Of a stretch of 64,000 nucleotides of DNA, positions 1 through 8,412 are shown piece by piece. The position numbers were made by a program, and so were the translations under genes. This DNA is from Haloarcula marismortui ATCC 43049 (GTDB lineage: Archaea > Halobacteriota > Halobacteria > Halobacteriales > Haloarculaceae), in assembly GCF_000011085.1 (NCBI RefSeq), contig NC_006396.1, forward strand, positions 1,612,001 through 1,676,000. The letters are read 5' to 3'. Positions within the stretch are counted from its first letter, which is position 1. Each line of letters starts with the position of its first letter. The notes beneath the pieces were generated by a model. That model made no database searches. It was given only the letters and a program-made list of their open reading frames with translations, and was not told the origin of the DNA.

Positions 1-631
1 TGGCGGCCCCGTCGTGGACAGCGTCCCGAACACGCCGCTCGCGCGCCAGTCGGTGATCGATGAGGCGCGCACAGGTCTCCCGCGGCGTCTCGATACGCGG
101 GCCATGGCCCGGTAACAGCACGTCGGGGTTTCTGGCGTGGAGTCGCCGCAGTGACGCGAGATAGGCCCGAACGTCGCCCTCGGGTGCGCCGACGACGACG
201 GTACCCTCAGCAACGGCGAGGTCACCGGAGACAACGGCTCCATCCGTGGCGAAGGCGACGTGTTCCGGCGCGTGCCCCGGTGTATCGATGACAGTCACTG
301 GGCCGGCACCGGTCGGAATCGTCGTCCCGCCGCTGAACAGTCTATCCGGGGTAATGCCGGTCGCGGCTTCGAACGCGCTCGCCCGACCGCGGCGCGCCCA
401 GACCGTCGCGCCTGTCTCTCTGGCGTAGTGTGCAACAGCACCAGCGTGGTCAGGGTGGTGGTGCGTGAGTGCAATGTGAGCGAGGGAACGGTCGCTGAGA
501 AGCGAATCGAGCGCATCCCCGGCGTCCGGAGGGTCCACAAGAAGAGCGGCCTCATCGCCGCAAACGTATGCTGCCGTGCTGCCGGTCGGTGCCCGTGTCG
601 GGACGGACACGTCGGCCCGGTGCCAGTCCAT
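1..631 (-). CDS. MBL-fold metallo-hydrolase (3' end outside window)
   Basis: Reading leftward from the ATG at 629-631 gives 210 codons with no stop before the window edge, so the C-terminus is missing. The metal-binding signature THHHPDHAGA lies near residue 60, followed by DTPGHAPEH, SGDLAV and LLPGHGPRIE. These are the ordered histidine/aspartate motifs of metallo-beta-lactamase-fold hydrolases of the glyoxalase II/LACTB2 type. A Zn-dependent hydrolase is therefore expected; the substrate cannot be told. It starts 9 nt after the stop of the winged-helix gene at 641-910 and is probably co-transcribed with it. Confidence 0.88.
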   Translation of the reverse strand, partial: MDWHRADVSVPTRAPTGSTAAYVCGDEAALLVDPPDAGDALDSLLSDRSLAHIALTHHHPDHAGAVAHYARETGATVWARRGRASAFEAATGITPDRLFSGGTTIPTGAGPVTVIDTPGHAPEHVAFATDGAVVSGDLAVAEGTVVVGAPEGDVRAYLASLRRLHARNPDVLLPGHGPRIETPRETCARLIDHRLARERRVRDAVHDGAA

Positions 632-640
632 GCCGATGGG

Positions 641-910
641 TCAGACCGTGAGGAAATAAACCTGTTTGCGTGCGTCGGTGAAACTGTACCGCGAATCGAC
701 CAGACCGGACTCCTCCAGCCGGTTCAGTGCATATCTGACAGTGCGGTCCGGGAGCAGTGAGCTCTCGGCTAAGTCGCCCTGTGACAACGGGGCATCGTCT
801 TCCAGTACCTTCGCGACGAGCTTCGCGCTCGGCGGGAGTTCACGCAGGGTGTCGCGGAACTCCTCGTCAGTGAAAGGTGCTGGTGCAGCGTTTTCAGTTA
901 ATGCGCTCAT
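641..910 (-). CDS. winged helix-turn-helix transcriptional regulator (MarR/TrmB-like)
   Basis: A protein of 89 residues. Residues 25-75 form a winged-helix domain: a helix (PPSAKLVAKVLED), a two-helix HTH (LSQGDLAESSLLPDRTVRY), then ALNRLEESGLVDSR and a beta wing ending in a hydrophobic strand (KQVYFLTV). It would bind DNA, probably as a dimer. It is the first gene of a two-gene leftward unit with the MBL-fold hydrolase and may regulate it. No ligand domain is present. The 250-bp gap to the next gene holds AT-rich promoter-like stretches near 915-990 but no gene I can support. Confidence 0.8.
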   Translation of the reverse strand: MSALTENAAPAPFTDEEFRDTLRELPPSAKLVAKVLEDDAPLSQGDLAESSLLPDRTVRYALNRLEESGLVDSRYSFTDARKQVYFLTV

Positions 911-1160
911 AGTAGCTGATATTCAAGACTTACTGGTAAAACTTGGCTATATGCATGACCAAACAATACAGATTCTATGAATTGTTTAATGTGTCCTTAT
1001 ACATGGCCGTCATCGTGTGGTTTTCGTCTCTATCACGAAGTCACGCCCAGACCTATCAGGGCAGCAAGCGTGACCGGAGTCGGTCTGGTAGGGAAAACAG
1101 TCCGACCGACGAAAGGGGATTCCAGTATCGTTTTATCCCCCGCGGGGTGAGCAATAGACC

Positions 1161-1865
1161 GTGAAAGGGCAGGAGTGGTATCAGGCCGACACCGTGGCCG
1201 AAGAGTACGAGGCCAAGCGGTTCTCCCGTGGCGGGCGGCTGATCGACCGACGTGAGAAACAGGCCGTCCTCAATGCAATCGGCCCTGTGGCCGATAAGGA
1301 CGTGTTAGAGGTAGCTTGCGGGACTGGACGGTTCACTGTGATGCTGGCCGAGCGCGGCGCGAACATCACCGGGCTGGACATCTCAGGACCGATGCTCCAG
1401 CAGGGCCGTGAGAAGGCACAGGCGACTGGTGTCGACGACCGCGTCGAGTTCATGCGGGGCGACGCCGCCCGGCTCCCGTTCCCGGACGACCATTTCGACA
1501 CCGTGTTTGCGATGCGCTTTTTCCATCTGGCGGACACGCCGGCGGCGTTTCTCGCGGAGATGCGCCGCGTCTCGAAGGAACAGGTCTTCTTCGATACGTT
1601 CAACCGGTTTTCGACCCGGTCGATATACAACTGGGCGCTCCCGATGGGGTCGCGGCTCTATTCGCGCTGGGAAATCGACCGGCTGTTAGACGGAGCCGGA
1701 CTAGAACTGACTGACGCGAACCACGACTGGCTGCTTCCGTACGGCTTCTACCGGAAGATTCCGAACGAACTGGCCGCCTCGTTCCGGTCGCTCGATACGG
1801 CGCTTGGCGGCACGCCACTTGGCGAAAAGCTGGCCTCAGTGTCGTACTGGAACACTCACGTCTAG
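1161..1865 (+). CDS. class I SAM-dependent methyltransferase (UbiE-like)
   Basis: A protein of 234 residues with a GTG start. Motif I (EVACGTGRF) is near residue 50, the acidic post-I position is GLDISGPML, and GDAARLPFPDDHFDTVF is the motif II region. This is the Rossmann-fold AdoMet-binding core of the UbiE/COQ5 type. The C-terminal third (FNRFSTRSIYNW onward) is the variable substrate-binding part, so the substrate is unknown. A GGGGTGA stretch about 10 nt upstream could be a ribosome-binding site and supports the GTG. The next gene follows after 93 nt with its own TATA-like box, so this is probably a single-gene unit. Confidence 0.85.
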   Translation: MKGQEWYQADTVAEEYEAKRFSRGGRLIDRREKQAVLNAIGPVADKDVLEVACGTGRFTVMLAERGANITGLDISGPMLQQGREKAQATGVDDRVEFMRGDAARLPFPDDHFDTVFAMRFFHLADTPAAFLAEMRRVSKEQVFFDTFNRFSTRSIYNWALPMGSRLYSRWEIDRLLDGAGLELTDANHDWLLPYGFYRKIPNELAASFRSLDTALGGTPLGEKLASVSYWNTHV

Positions 1866-1958
1866 CGTGGCGCTGTTCGAACGACCCGTTTCTTGTATCG
1901 GAACGTCGCCGTCCGTCTCCCGCGACTTTTAAGCGCCTTCGCCGTCCTACCCAGAGGT

Positions 1959-2864
1959 ATGGATATCTCGGTAGTGGTCCCGACGTTGAACGGCCGGGAA
2001 GAGCTGACCGGCTGTCTGGACGCACTCACCGAGCAAGTTCCCGATGCCGAAGTGATTGTCGTCAACGGCCCGTCAGCTGACGGCACGACTGGCATGGTCC
2101 GCGACCGGGACGACGTTTCTCTTCTCGTCGAAATCGCCGACCGCTCCGTTACGGTCGCCCGCAACGCAGGGATCGACCGGGCAACAGGAGACGTTATCGC
2201 GCTCGTTCATCAGTCGCTCTCAGTCGAGTCCGGCTGGGCTGACGCCGTGAAAGACGGGCTCTCTGGGGCTGCCCAGGCTATCACCGGGCCCACACACCAG
2301 CAACTGTGGGCCGGGATGACGACCGAAACAGAGGAAACGCGGACAATCGCCGGCCGCGACGTGACGTACTTCAACCCCGGCAACGTCGCGTTCGATGCCG
2401 AGGTGGTGGAAGCGCTCGACGGGTTCGACGAGTACCTGAACGTCGGCAGCGCCCGGGACTTCGCACACCGGATGGCCGCCGGTGAGTACGGCGTCGACTG
2501 GAGCACGGAAATGTGCGTCAGCCGCGAGTTCGAGGCCGACGGCGGTATCGCAGAGACCGACTGGAACTGGAAGTACCGCTCGCTCGCCTACCGACTGGTG
2601 AAGAACTACAACGTCCGGCCGACCGTGGTGCGGCGAATCCTCAGCCACGCGGTCGGTGACGCGAAGGACGCGCTATTTGATGTCGTGCGGGGGGAGACGA
2701 CGCCGTCGCAGTGGCTCGGCACTGGGCAGGATGTGTTCGGCGGCGTCGGGTCAGGAATCGTCGACGGCGTCCGGGCACGCGTGACCGACCGGACGGCTCG
2801 CCGGAATCCGAACGGTCGCTCTGCGCGCACAAACCGCGCGGTGACTGTGTACGACTGGCGATAA
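1959..2864 (+). CDS. family 2 glycosyltransferase-like protein
   Basis: A protein of 301 residues from the ATG at 1959. The frame stays open for 22 codons upstream, but a TATA-like CTTTTAAG at about 1925-1932 puts transcription initiation almost at this ATG, typical of leaderless haloarchaeal genes. The N-terminus MDISVVVPTLNGREEL and ARNAGIDRATGDVIAL are GT-A fold, family 2 hallmarks. Where family members usually carry an Asp-rich metal/nucleotide-sugar motif, this protein reads ALVHQSLSVE. The metal-binding DXD is thus not visible and activity is uncertain. The C-terminus is basic with no clear membrane helix. Confidence 0.82.
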   Translation: MDISVVVPTLNGREELTGCLDALTEQVPDAEVIVVNGPSADGTTGMVRDRDDVSLLVEIADRSVTVARNAGIDRATGDVIALVHQSLSVESGWADAVKDGLSGAAQAITGPTHQQLWAGMTTETEETRTIAGRDVTYFNPGNVAFDAEVVEALDGFDEYLNVGSARDFAHRMAAGEYGVDWSTEMCVSREFEADGGIAETDWNWKYRSLAYRLVKNYNVRPTVVRRILSHAVGDAKDALFDVVRGETTPSQWLGTGQDVFGGVGSGIVDGVRARVTDRTARRNPNGRSARTNRAVTVYDWR

Positions 2865-2907
2865 CTGGTACTGGTCGCAACCGTTCGACTGGGCAGGAGT
2901 ACGGTGG

Positions 2908-3717
2908 TCAGGGGGCCAGCGCCTCAATGACGCGGTTGGGATTGTTCGAGAACACCTTTCGCATCGCGTCTTCGGGAACGTCCAGTGTCAGAATCTCCAT
3001 CACGGCCACGTTCGGGTGGACGCCAGGGACGCCGCTCCCGAAGAGAACGCGGTCGGGATGTTCTAACACCGCCCGTTCCATCGGCCCGCGGTAGCGGACC
3101 GCGCTGGTGTCGAGATACAGATTATCGTGGGTCTCCAGCAGGTCGATGGCCCGTTCCATCAGGTCCTTCCGGAGCGGGTGCGCGCCGAAATGTGAGAGGA
3201 TAACCGGGAAGTCATACGCCAGCAGCGACTCAGCGACAGCTTCGGGTCGGAACCCTTCGCCACCGTGGACGATAACAGGCAGCGACACCGACTCTAGTTC
3301 TGCGAGCACGTCCTCGTCTGGCAGCCCGTCGGTCGGCGGATGGAGTTTGAAGCCGTAGAACCGGTCGTCGTATGCGTACTGCTCGATGTCTTCCGGGGAC
3401 GTGTGGTCGTCCGTGCGACTACTTGCGAGGTTGCGAAGGGTCGACCCGGGGCCGCTTCCCGGGTCCCGAGCGCCGTTGACTCTGGCGAAGGCGACCATCG
3501 GTCGCTCGACGGTCATCCGGGCGACAGCGTTGTTCGCTTTCAGATACGAACCGTCCCGCTCACCGGGAAAGACGACGGAGCGGACGACACCGGCCTGGTG
3601 CATTTCCCGCTCCAGTTGCTCCGGGTCACCCATGCCGTCTCGGGGCCGGCGATGCTTGTCGGGCTCCAACCGTGCGTGCACGTCAACGACCCGAAACCCG
3701 TGCTCCAGCTCCAGCAT
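2908..3717 (-). CDS. amidohydrolase family protein (amidohydrolase_2-like TIM barrel)
   Basis: A protein of 269 residues. The N-terminus VVDVHARLEPDKHRR occupies the place of the first metal-ligand motif (usually DxHxH, here DVHAR). FKLHPP, VIVHGGEG, ILSHFGAHP, NLYLDTSAV and VLFGSGVPGVHP follow in the order seen in amidohydrolase_2 barrels. The usual final Asp motif reads FGSGVPG, so metal binding may be altered. The substrate is unknown. A TATA-like CTTTTAATATGG on the minus strand near 3744-3755 fits a short leader before the ATG at 3717. It is divergent from the thermosome gene and shares its 154-bp intergenic region. Confidence 0.82.
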   Translation of the reverse strand: MLELEHGFRVVDVHARLEPDKHRRPRDGMGDPEQLEREMHQAGVVRSVVFPGERDGSYLKANNAVARMTVERPMVAFARVNGARDPGSGPGSTLRNLASSRTDDHTSPEDIEQYAYDDRFYGFKLHPPTDGLPDEDVLAELESVSLPVIVHGGEGFRPEAVAESLLAYDFPVILSHFGAHPLRKDLMERAIDLLETHDNLYLDTSAVRYRGPMERAVLEHPDRVLFGSGVPGVHPNVAVMEILTLDVPEDAMRKVFSNNPNRVIEALAP

Positions 3718-3825
3718 CTACTATACGGTGTGTATACTCCCATATTAAAAGGTGTGTAGGTCCAGCCGGGATTACAGGGACAGCACGGCGCTGTCGCCCG
3801 ACGAGCGGTCTACGCCGTTAGAAAG

Positions 3826-3834
3826 TTTTATATA
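3826..3834 (+). promoter_or_regulatory. TATA box of the thermosome gene
   Basis: TTTTATATA lies 38-46 bp before the ATG at 3872, giving a predicted start of transcription near 3855 and a short leader. A second, weaker CTTAAG lies at about 3851-3856. Inferred from archaeal TATA spacing only. Confidence 0.5.
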
Positions 3835-3871
3835 GAACCGCTTGCCTTGTCTTAAGTGAGGTTCAACACAT

Positions 3872-5452
3872 ATGTCATCTGGCCAGCGACGCATGGGCGG
3901 CCAGCCTCTTTTCATCCTTGATGAGGACGCCCAGCGCACACACGGGAAGGACGCACAGTCATCGAACATCTCCGCCGGAAAGGCCGTAAGCGAGTCTGTA
4001 CGGACCACGCTCGGTCCCCGCGGCATGGACAAGATGCTCGTCTCCGACGATGGTGATGTGGTCATCACCAACGACGGGGCGACCATCCTCTCCGAGATGG
4101 ACATCGAACACCCCGCGGCCCAGATGATCGTCGAAGTCGCCCAGACTCAGGAGGACGAAGTGGGCGACGGAACGACGACCGCGTCCGTGCTGGCCGGGGA
4201 GCTGCTGACGAAAGGCGAGGACCTGCTCGACGACGACGTCCACCCGACAACAATCGTCGAGGGGTACTCCGCCGCGGCCGAACTCGCACAGGACGCCATC
4301 AACGAGCTCGTCCTTGATGTCGACCTCGACGACGAGACACTCGTCGAAGTCGCCGAATCCTCGATGACCGGCAAGGGCACCGGTGACGTCGAGGCCGAGA
4401 AACTCGCCGAAGTCGTCGTCGACGCTGTCCGCCACGCCAAGAGCGACAACGGCGTCCGCCGGGACAACATCGAAGTCCACACCCAGACGGGTGCGGCTTC
4501 CTCCGCGACCAAGCTTGTCGAGGGCGTCATCGTCGACGAGACGGCCGTCCACGACAACATGCCGACCTCGGTCGAGGACGCGTCCATCGCGGTCATCGAC
4601 ACCGAACTCGACGTCCGCGAGAGCAACATCGACGCCGAGTACAACGTCTCTAGCGTCGACCAGCTCAACGCCGCGCTCGACGCCGAAGAGGGCGAACTGC
4701 AGGGCTACGCCGAGGATGTCCTCGAAAGCGGCGCTGACGTCGCGTTCGTCACCGAGGATGTCGCCGACCGCGTCGCCTCCCAGCTCGCCAAGGAAGGCGT
4801 CTTCGTCGCCGACAGCATCGGCTCCTCGACCGCCAAGGACATCGTCGAGGCCACCGGCGCAAAGCGCGTCGGCTCGCTGGAAGCCCTCGACGAGGACTCG
4901 CTCGGCCACGCCGACAGCGTCGACGTCGAGAAGCAGGGCGATGACGACGTGACGTTCATCACCGGCGGCGCGACCGCCGAGTCCGTCACGGTCATCGCTC
5001 GCGGCTCCACCGAACACGTCGTCGACGAACTCGAACGCGCGCTCAACGACGCGCTCGACACCGTCATCGCCGCGCTCGACGCCGGCGGTGTGGTCCCCGG
5101 CGCAGGCGCGACCGAAATCGCCATCGCCGACCATATCCGCTCCGAAGCGGCGTCCATCGAGGGCCGCAAGCAGCTCGCCGTCGAAGCGTTCGCCGACGCC
5201 GTCGACGTGCTGCCCCGAACCCTCGCGGAGAACACGGGCCTCGACGCCATCGACGCGCTCGTCGACCTCCGCGCAGAACACGAGAGCGAGGGCATCGCCG
5301 GCATCATCAGCGAAGGCCAGACTGGCGTCGTCGGTGACCCAGTCGAGTACGGCATCCTCGACCCCGCCGCGGTCAAGCGCGAAGCGGTCGACTCCGCCAC
5401 CGAGGCGGCGACGATGATCGTCCGTATCGACGACGTTATCTCGTCGAGCTAA
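3872..5452 (+). CDS. thermosome (group II chaperonin) subunit, CCT3/ThsC-like
   Basis: A protein of 526 residues. Group II chaperonin signatures are clear: [12 protein letters not shown] near residue 45, [23 protein letters not shown] (phosphate-binding loop) and [15 protein letters not shown] near the C-terminal equatorial domain. It would assemble into an ATP-driven double-ring folding chaperone in the cytoplasm. The C-terminus ends IDDVISSS with no Gly-Gly-Met repeat tail, which many archaeal thermosome subunits carry. It thus resembles the shorter third-type subunit of haloarchaea (cct3 in Haloferax, from memory). It is monocistronic with its own TATA box. A long antisense reading frame exists but is only a codon-bias shadow. 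Confidence 0.95.
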   Translation: MSSGQRRMGGQPLFILDEDAQRTHGKDAQSSNISAGKAVSESVRTTLGPRGMDKMLVSDDGDVVITNDGATILSEMDIEHPAAQMIVEVAQTQEDEVGDGTTTASVLAGELLTKGEDLLDDDVHPTTIVEGYSAAAELAQDAINELVLDVDLDDETLVEVAESSMTGKGTGDVEAEKLAEVVVDAVRHAKSDNGVRRDNIEVHTQTGAASSATKLVEGVIVDETAVHDNMPTSVEDASIAVIDTELDVRESNIDAEYNVSSVDQLNAALDAEEGELQGYAEDVLESGADVAFVTEDVADRVASQLAKEGVFVADSIGSSTAKDIVEATGAKRVGSLEALDEDSLGHADSVDVEKQGDDDVTFITGGATAESVTVIARGSTEHVVDELERALNDALDTVIAALDAGGVVPGAGATEIAIADHIRSEAASIEGRKQLAVEAFADAVDVLPRTLAENTGLDAIDALVDLRAEHESEGIAGIISEGQTGVVGDPVEYGILDPAAVKREAVDSATEAATMIVRIDDVISSS

Positions 5453-5560
5453 GCGAGGTCGCAACGCGACCTCGACACGAGCGGCATCGCCGCGAGTGTT
5501 CACAATCTGTTTTCTTTTGACTGTGCCAGAGAGCGGCGCGACCGCTGTAGAAACTACCGC

Positions 5561-5992
5561 TCAGTCGCCGCTGGGTTCGACAGAAAGCGTCAGCGTCGCA
5601 TCGTGGCCGTCAGCGAGCGCTTCGACGAGGTCCCGGTCCACGTCGCCGGCTGCCGTGTCGGCGTTCACCATCACGGTCCGGTCATCGACGTAGTCGCTCG
5701 TCCGCAGGACGTGGCTCCGGTCGTTCTCGAAGGAGAGGTCGGGATGGCCGGTTCCGGTCACAGTAACGGTCTGCTCGCCGGCTTCGATAGTCGCTGTAAT
5801 CGTCGCGTCGGCGTCTTGGCAGGCCGTTACGAACTCGCTGTCGAAGTCGGCAGGAACACGGTCGGCCTCGATAGCGAGGATGCAGTCACCTGCAGGGGTT
5901 AGAAAGTCGTCGCTCGTCACTTCCAGCGTGCTGGCGTGCTCGCCGGAGACGTTCTCGTGGCCCTGTGCACGGACCACTTCCTCGAGTGTCAT
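5561..5992 (-). CDS. DUF371 family protein
   Basis: A protein of 143 residues. The N-terminal pattern EVVRAQGHENVSGEHAST followed by LEVTSDDFLTPAGDCILAI matches what I recall of the archaeal DUF371 family (GHxN near the start, then a gdCI strand). A later SDYVDDRTVMV segment also fits. Function is unknown; the protein is small, soluble and beta-rich. It lies 26 nt after the stop of the small cysteine protein at 6019-6192 in the same direction, so the two may be co-transcribed. Confidence 0.8.
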   Translation of the reverse strand: MTLEEVVRAQGHENVSGEHASTLEVTSDDFLTPAGDCILAIEADRVPADFDSEFVTACQDADATITATIEAGEQTVTVTGTGHPDLSFENDRSHVLRTSDYVDDRTVMVNADTAAGDVDRDLVEALADGHDATLTLSVEPSGD

Positions 5993-6018
5993 ACTTCCCG
6001 GTCACTGCCGGGCGTACT

Positions 6019-6192
6019 TCAGCGGGACGACTCCGGCCTGACGACGGTAACCGTCACCGCACCGCAGGCACACTCGTGGGCTTCGCGGCGGCCGGCCTCG
6101 GTCTCGAACACCAGCGCCGGCTCTCCGAGCGAGCGCTCGCAGTGCTGAGCCTCACAGGTCGGTGTCGCCGCCTCGTGCAATTCGGTGAACAT
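6019..6192 (-). CDS. 57-residue cysteine-rich small protein (possible zinc finger)
   Basis: Reading from the ATG at 6190-6192 gives a 57-residue protein ending at TGA 6019-6021. Four cysteines are placed as C-x4-C (TCEAQHC, residues 13-18) and C-x-C (ECACG, residues 41-43), which could bind one zinc ion. Codon use is strongly GC-ending, as in neighbouring genes. I do not recognise a named family. It precedes the DUF371 gene by 26 nt. Short length keeps confidence moderate. Confidence 0.6.
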   Translation of the reverse strand: MFTELHEAATPTCEAQHCERSLGEPALVFETEAGRREAHECACGAVTVTVVRPESSR

Positions 6193-6300
6193 ATCTGGAT
6201 AGTAGGTGGCTACCTATGTCAAAGCGAGCCATCCCCGGAGTGAAAGTGAAAGTGAAGGCGTGGGGCAAAGGATATGCCCCCACGGAACGGGCCACAAGGT

Positions 6301-8145
6301 ATGTCGCTGGAGTGGCGCGGCGCGGCGGTTGCGCCGGACGACGAGATGCCGTCCCCGGAGGCGTGGGAACCAGTATCGGTTCCCAGCCGGCCCGGACAGT
6401 TCGCCGGTGCCGAGGCCGTGGCCTACGAAACGACGTTCTCGGACCCACGGGACGAGAGCGACGCACACACCCTGCTTGTACTGAGTGGAATCTACGCGCA
6501 CACACGCGTGTGGTGCAACGGTGAGTTGCTCACCAGCCACGACGCCTACTTCGAACCGCTCCGGGTCCGACTCCCCGAGAGCGAAGAGTACCGGATCGTC
6601 GTGGAGTGTCGCGCACCCGAGGACCGCTTCGGCGGGTTGCACGCGACTGACCAGCTTCCGTCGGAGCGCTGTGTCCCGGGCATCTGGTGGGACGCGACCC
6701 TCGAAACCCGACCGGACCCGTGTGTGAGCGAACTCTCGGTCCAGCCACAGCTATCCGAAGCAGACGTAACCGACGCGTCGGTGGACGTGTCAGCGACCAT
6801 CCTGACTGAAGAGCCACTCGACGACCGGATTACGCTCTCGCTTCGGCCGGAGGGCGACGTTCGCGGGGGCGGGATGATGGACCGAGCCCGCGTCTCGACC
6901 GACGAGGAGACGGCGACAGTGACCTACACAATGGACGTGCGCGACCCGTCGCTGTGGTGGCCCCACGACCGCGGCGAGCAGTCCCGTTACGTTCTCAGGG
7001 CGAAGCTCGGGGACGACGAGCACTCAGTGACGACGGGACTGCGGACGGTTTCGTACGACGGTGGCCTGCGGGTCAACGGCGAAAGCGTGCCGGTTCGCGG
7101 TGTGACGCTGCGCGATCCGACCGTCGAGGATGTCGCACGGGCCGTTGACGCTAACGCGAATCTCGTCCGGGTTCGAGCACAGGGAACGTCGCCAGAAGTG
7201 GCTTGCGCCTGTGACGACCACGGCGTCCTGCTCTGGCAGGACCTTCCCCTGTCGGGCCCCGGTTCGTTCGACACCGAACGAGGAACTGCCCTTGCAGCGC
7301 GGCTCACTGCGACCTACGCACAGCATCCCAGTTTCGCGGCGGTCGGTGTTCACGACGAGCCAGTGTCGCCGTATGCTGACGGACTGGGCTCTGGGTTCCT
7401 CGACAGGCTTCGGTTCCGGTGGCGTGCCTGGCGAGCCGGCTACGACAGCGCGGACGCCGAATCGGTGGCGTCGGCTGTTGACTCCGTCCCAACGTTCCCG
7501 GTAGTCGGCCCGCCCGGAATCGACCCCGACGCGACCACGCTGTACCCAGGGTGGCGGTACGGCGACGCAGCCGACCTCCCGTGGCTCTATTCCAGATTCA
7601 ACGTCAGCGATGCCGTTGCCGGCTTTGGCGCCGGTGCGCTGGGAACGCCGGGCTCAGGCGATAGTCCTGGGTTCGATAGTGCCTGCCACGACCGCCACGT
7701 CGACGGCGGAGTCGAAGCATCGCAGGCGTATCAGGCTGGTGTCGTCCGCGAGGTTGCCGAGTCGCTCCGGCGACGCAACGCGCCGCTCGTTGTCGTTGAC
7801 AGCCTTCGAGATGTCGGTGATGCGGGCATGGGCCTGCTCACCGCTGATGGGACCGAAAAGGCGGCGTTCAGTGTTCTTGCCGACAGCTACGAGCCCACAC
7901 AGGTGATACTCTCGGATGCAGCGCCCGGCGAGCAAGATATTGTTGTCCTCCACGACCGTCCAGAAAAAGCGGACCTCACTGTGGAGTGGGACTGCAACGG
8001 GGACCGCGAACAGGCCGAACACACTGTCGGCCCATTTGCCCGCGTCACCGTCGACACACTCACCCTTTCAGCCGGTGACGATGTGACGCTTGCAGCCACC
8101 GACGGCCAGACTGTCGTCAAGAATGAGTACCGTATTATCGAGTAA
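6301..8145 (+). CDS. glycoside hydrolase family 2-like protein, probably divergent
   Basis: About 614 residues from the ATG at 6301; an in-frame ATG at 6274 is an alternative. The N-terminal third has a GH2 sugar-binding-like jelly roll (GIYAHTRVWCNGELLTSHD, FGGLH), then an Ig-like domain ending DVRDPSLWWPHDRG. A TIM-barrel-like region follows, introduced by GLRVNGESVPVRGVTLRD and DDHGVLLWQDLPL, the usual GH2 motif pair. The acid/base region reads HPSFAAVGVHDEP, where GH2 enzymes normally have Asn-Glu, and I find no clear nucleophile motif. Activity on beta-glycosides is uncertain. No signal peptide is visible. Confidence 0.72.
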   Translation: MSLEWRGAAVAPDDEMPSPEAWEPVSVPSRPGQFAGAEAVAYETTFSDPRDESDAHTLLVLSGIYAHTRVWCNGELLTSHDAYFEPLRVRLPESEEYRIVVECRAPEDRFGGLHATDQLPSERCVPGIWWDATLETRPDPCVSELSVQPQLSEADVTDASVDVSATILTEEPLDDRITLSLRPEGDVRGGGMMDRARVSTDEETATVTYTMDVRDPSLWWPHDRGEQSRYVLRAKLGDDEHSVTTGLRTVSYDGGLRVNGESVPVRGVTLRDPTVEDVARAVDANANLVRVRAQGTSPEVACACDDHGVLLWQDLPLSGPGSFDTERGTALAARLTATYAQHPSFAAVGVHDEPVSPYADGLGSGFLDRLRFRWRAWRAGYDSADAESVASAVDSVPTFPVVGPPGIDPDATTLYPGWRYGDAADLPWLYSRFNVSDAVAGFGAGALGTPGSGDSPGFDSACHDRHVDGGVEASQAYQAGVVREVAESLRRRNAPLVVVDSLRDVGDAGMGLLTADGTEKAAFSVLADSYEPTQVILSDAAPGEQDIVVLHDRPEKADLTVEWDCNGDREQAEHTVGPFARVTVDTLTLSAGDDVTLAATDGQTVVKNEYRIIE

Positions 8146-8412
8146 TACAGGTGCGTGATATACCATGGAAGCTCGGTGCGATAGTGACCGTCACACCCCC
8201 TGAATTATGGCGTGTGAGACGTTGACGCGGTATTCAATGCACCGGAATGTTTAAACAATATCCACCTCTATTTGTAGACACCAGAACGCTTCCGCGTTCA
8301 GGCAGTATCGCTTTCAGCCCAACATGAGAGGGAACCCTTGTTATTGGTGTCAGCCCCTCAGTAGTGGGTCAACTGTCTGTGCTGAAGCGGTGCTGGCATA
8401 GAGGATTCAACA
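8146..8412 (+). other. intergenic region upstream of the coiled-coil gene
   Basis: 267 bp without a gene. It holds an AT-rich promoter-like stretch (GTTTAAACAATAT near 8250) and then moderately GC-rich leader sequence. If that TATA-like site is used, the leader before the ATG at 8413 would be over 100 nt, unusually long for this genome. No clear hairpin or uORF is seen. Confidence 0.4.

Noticed and set aside
943-1164. 73-codon frame before the methyltransferase
   Set aside because: It has AT-rich promoter-like DNA at its start and no halophilic acidity; better read as intergenic.
3959-5503. 514-codon open frame antisense to the thermosome gene
   Set aside because: It mirrors the GC-rich third positions of the thermosome gene, is extremely Asp/Val/Gly-rich with no motif, and the sense protein is certain.
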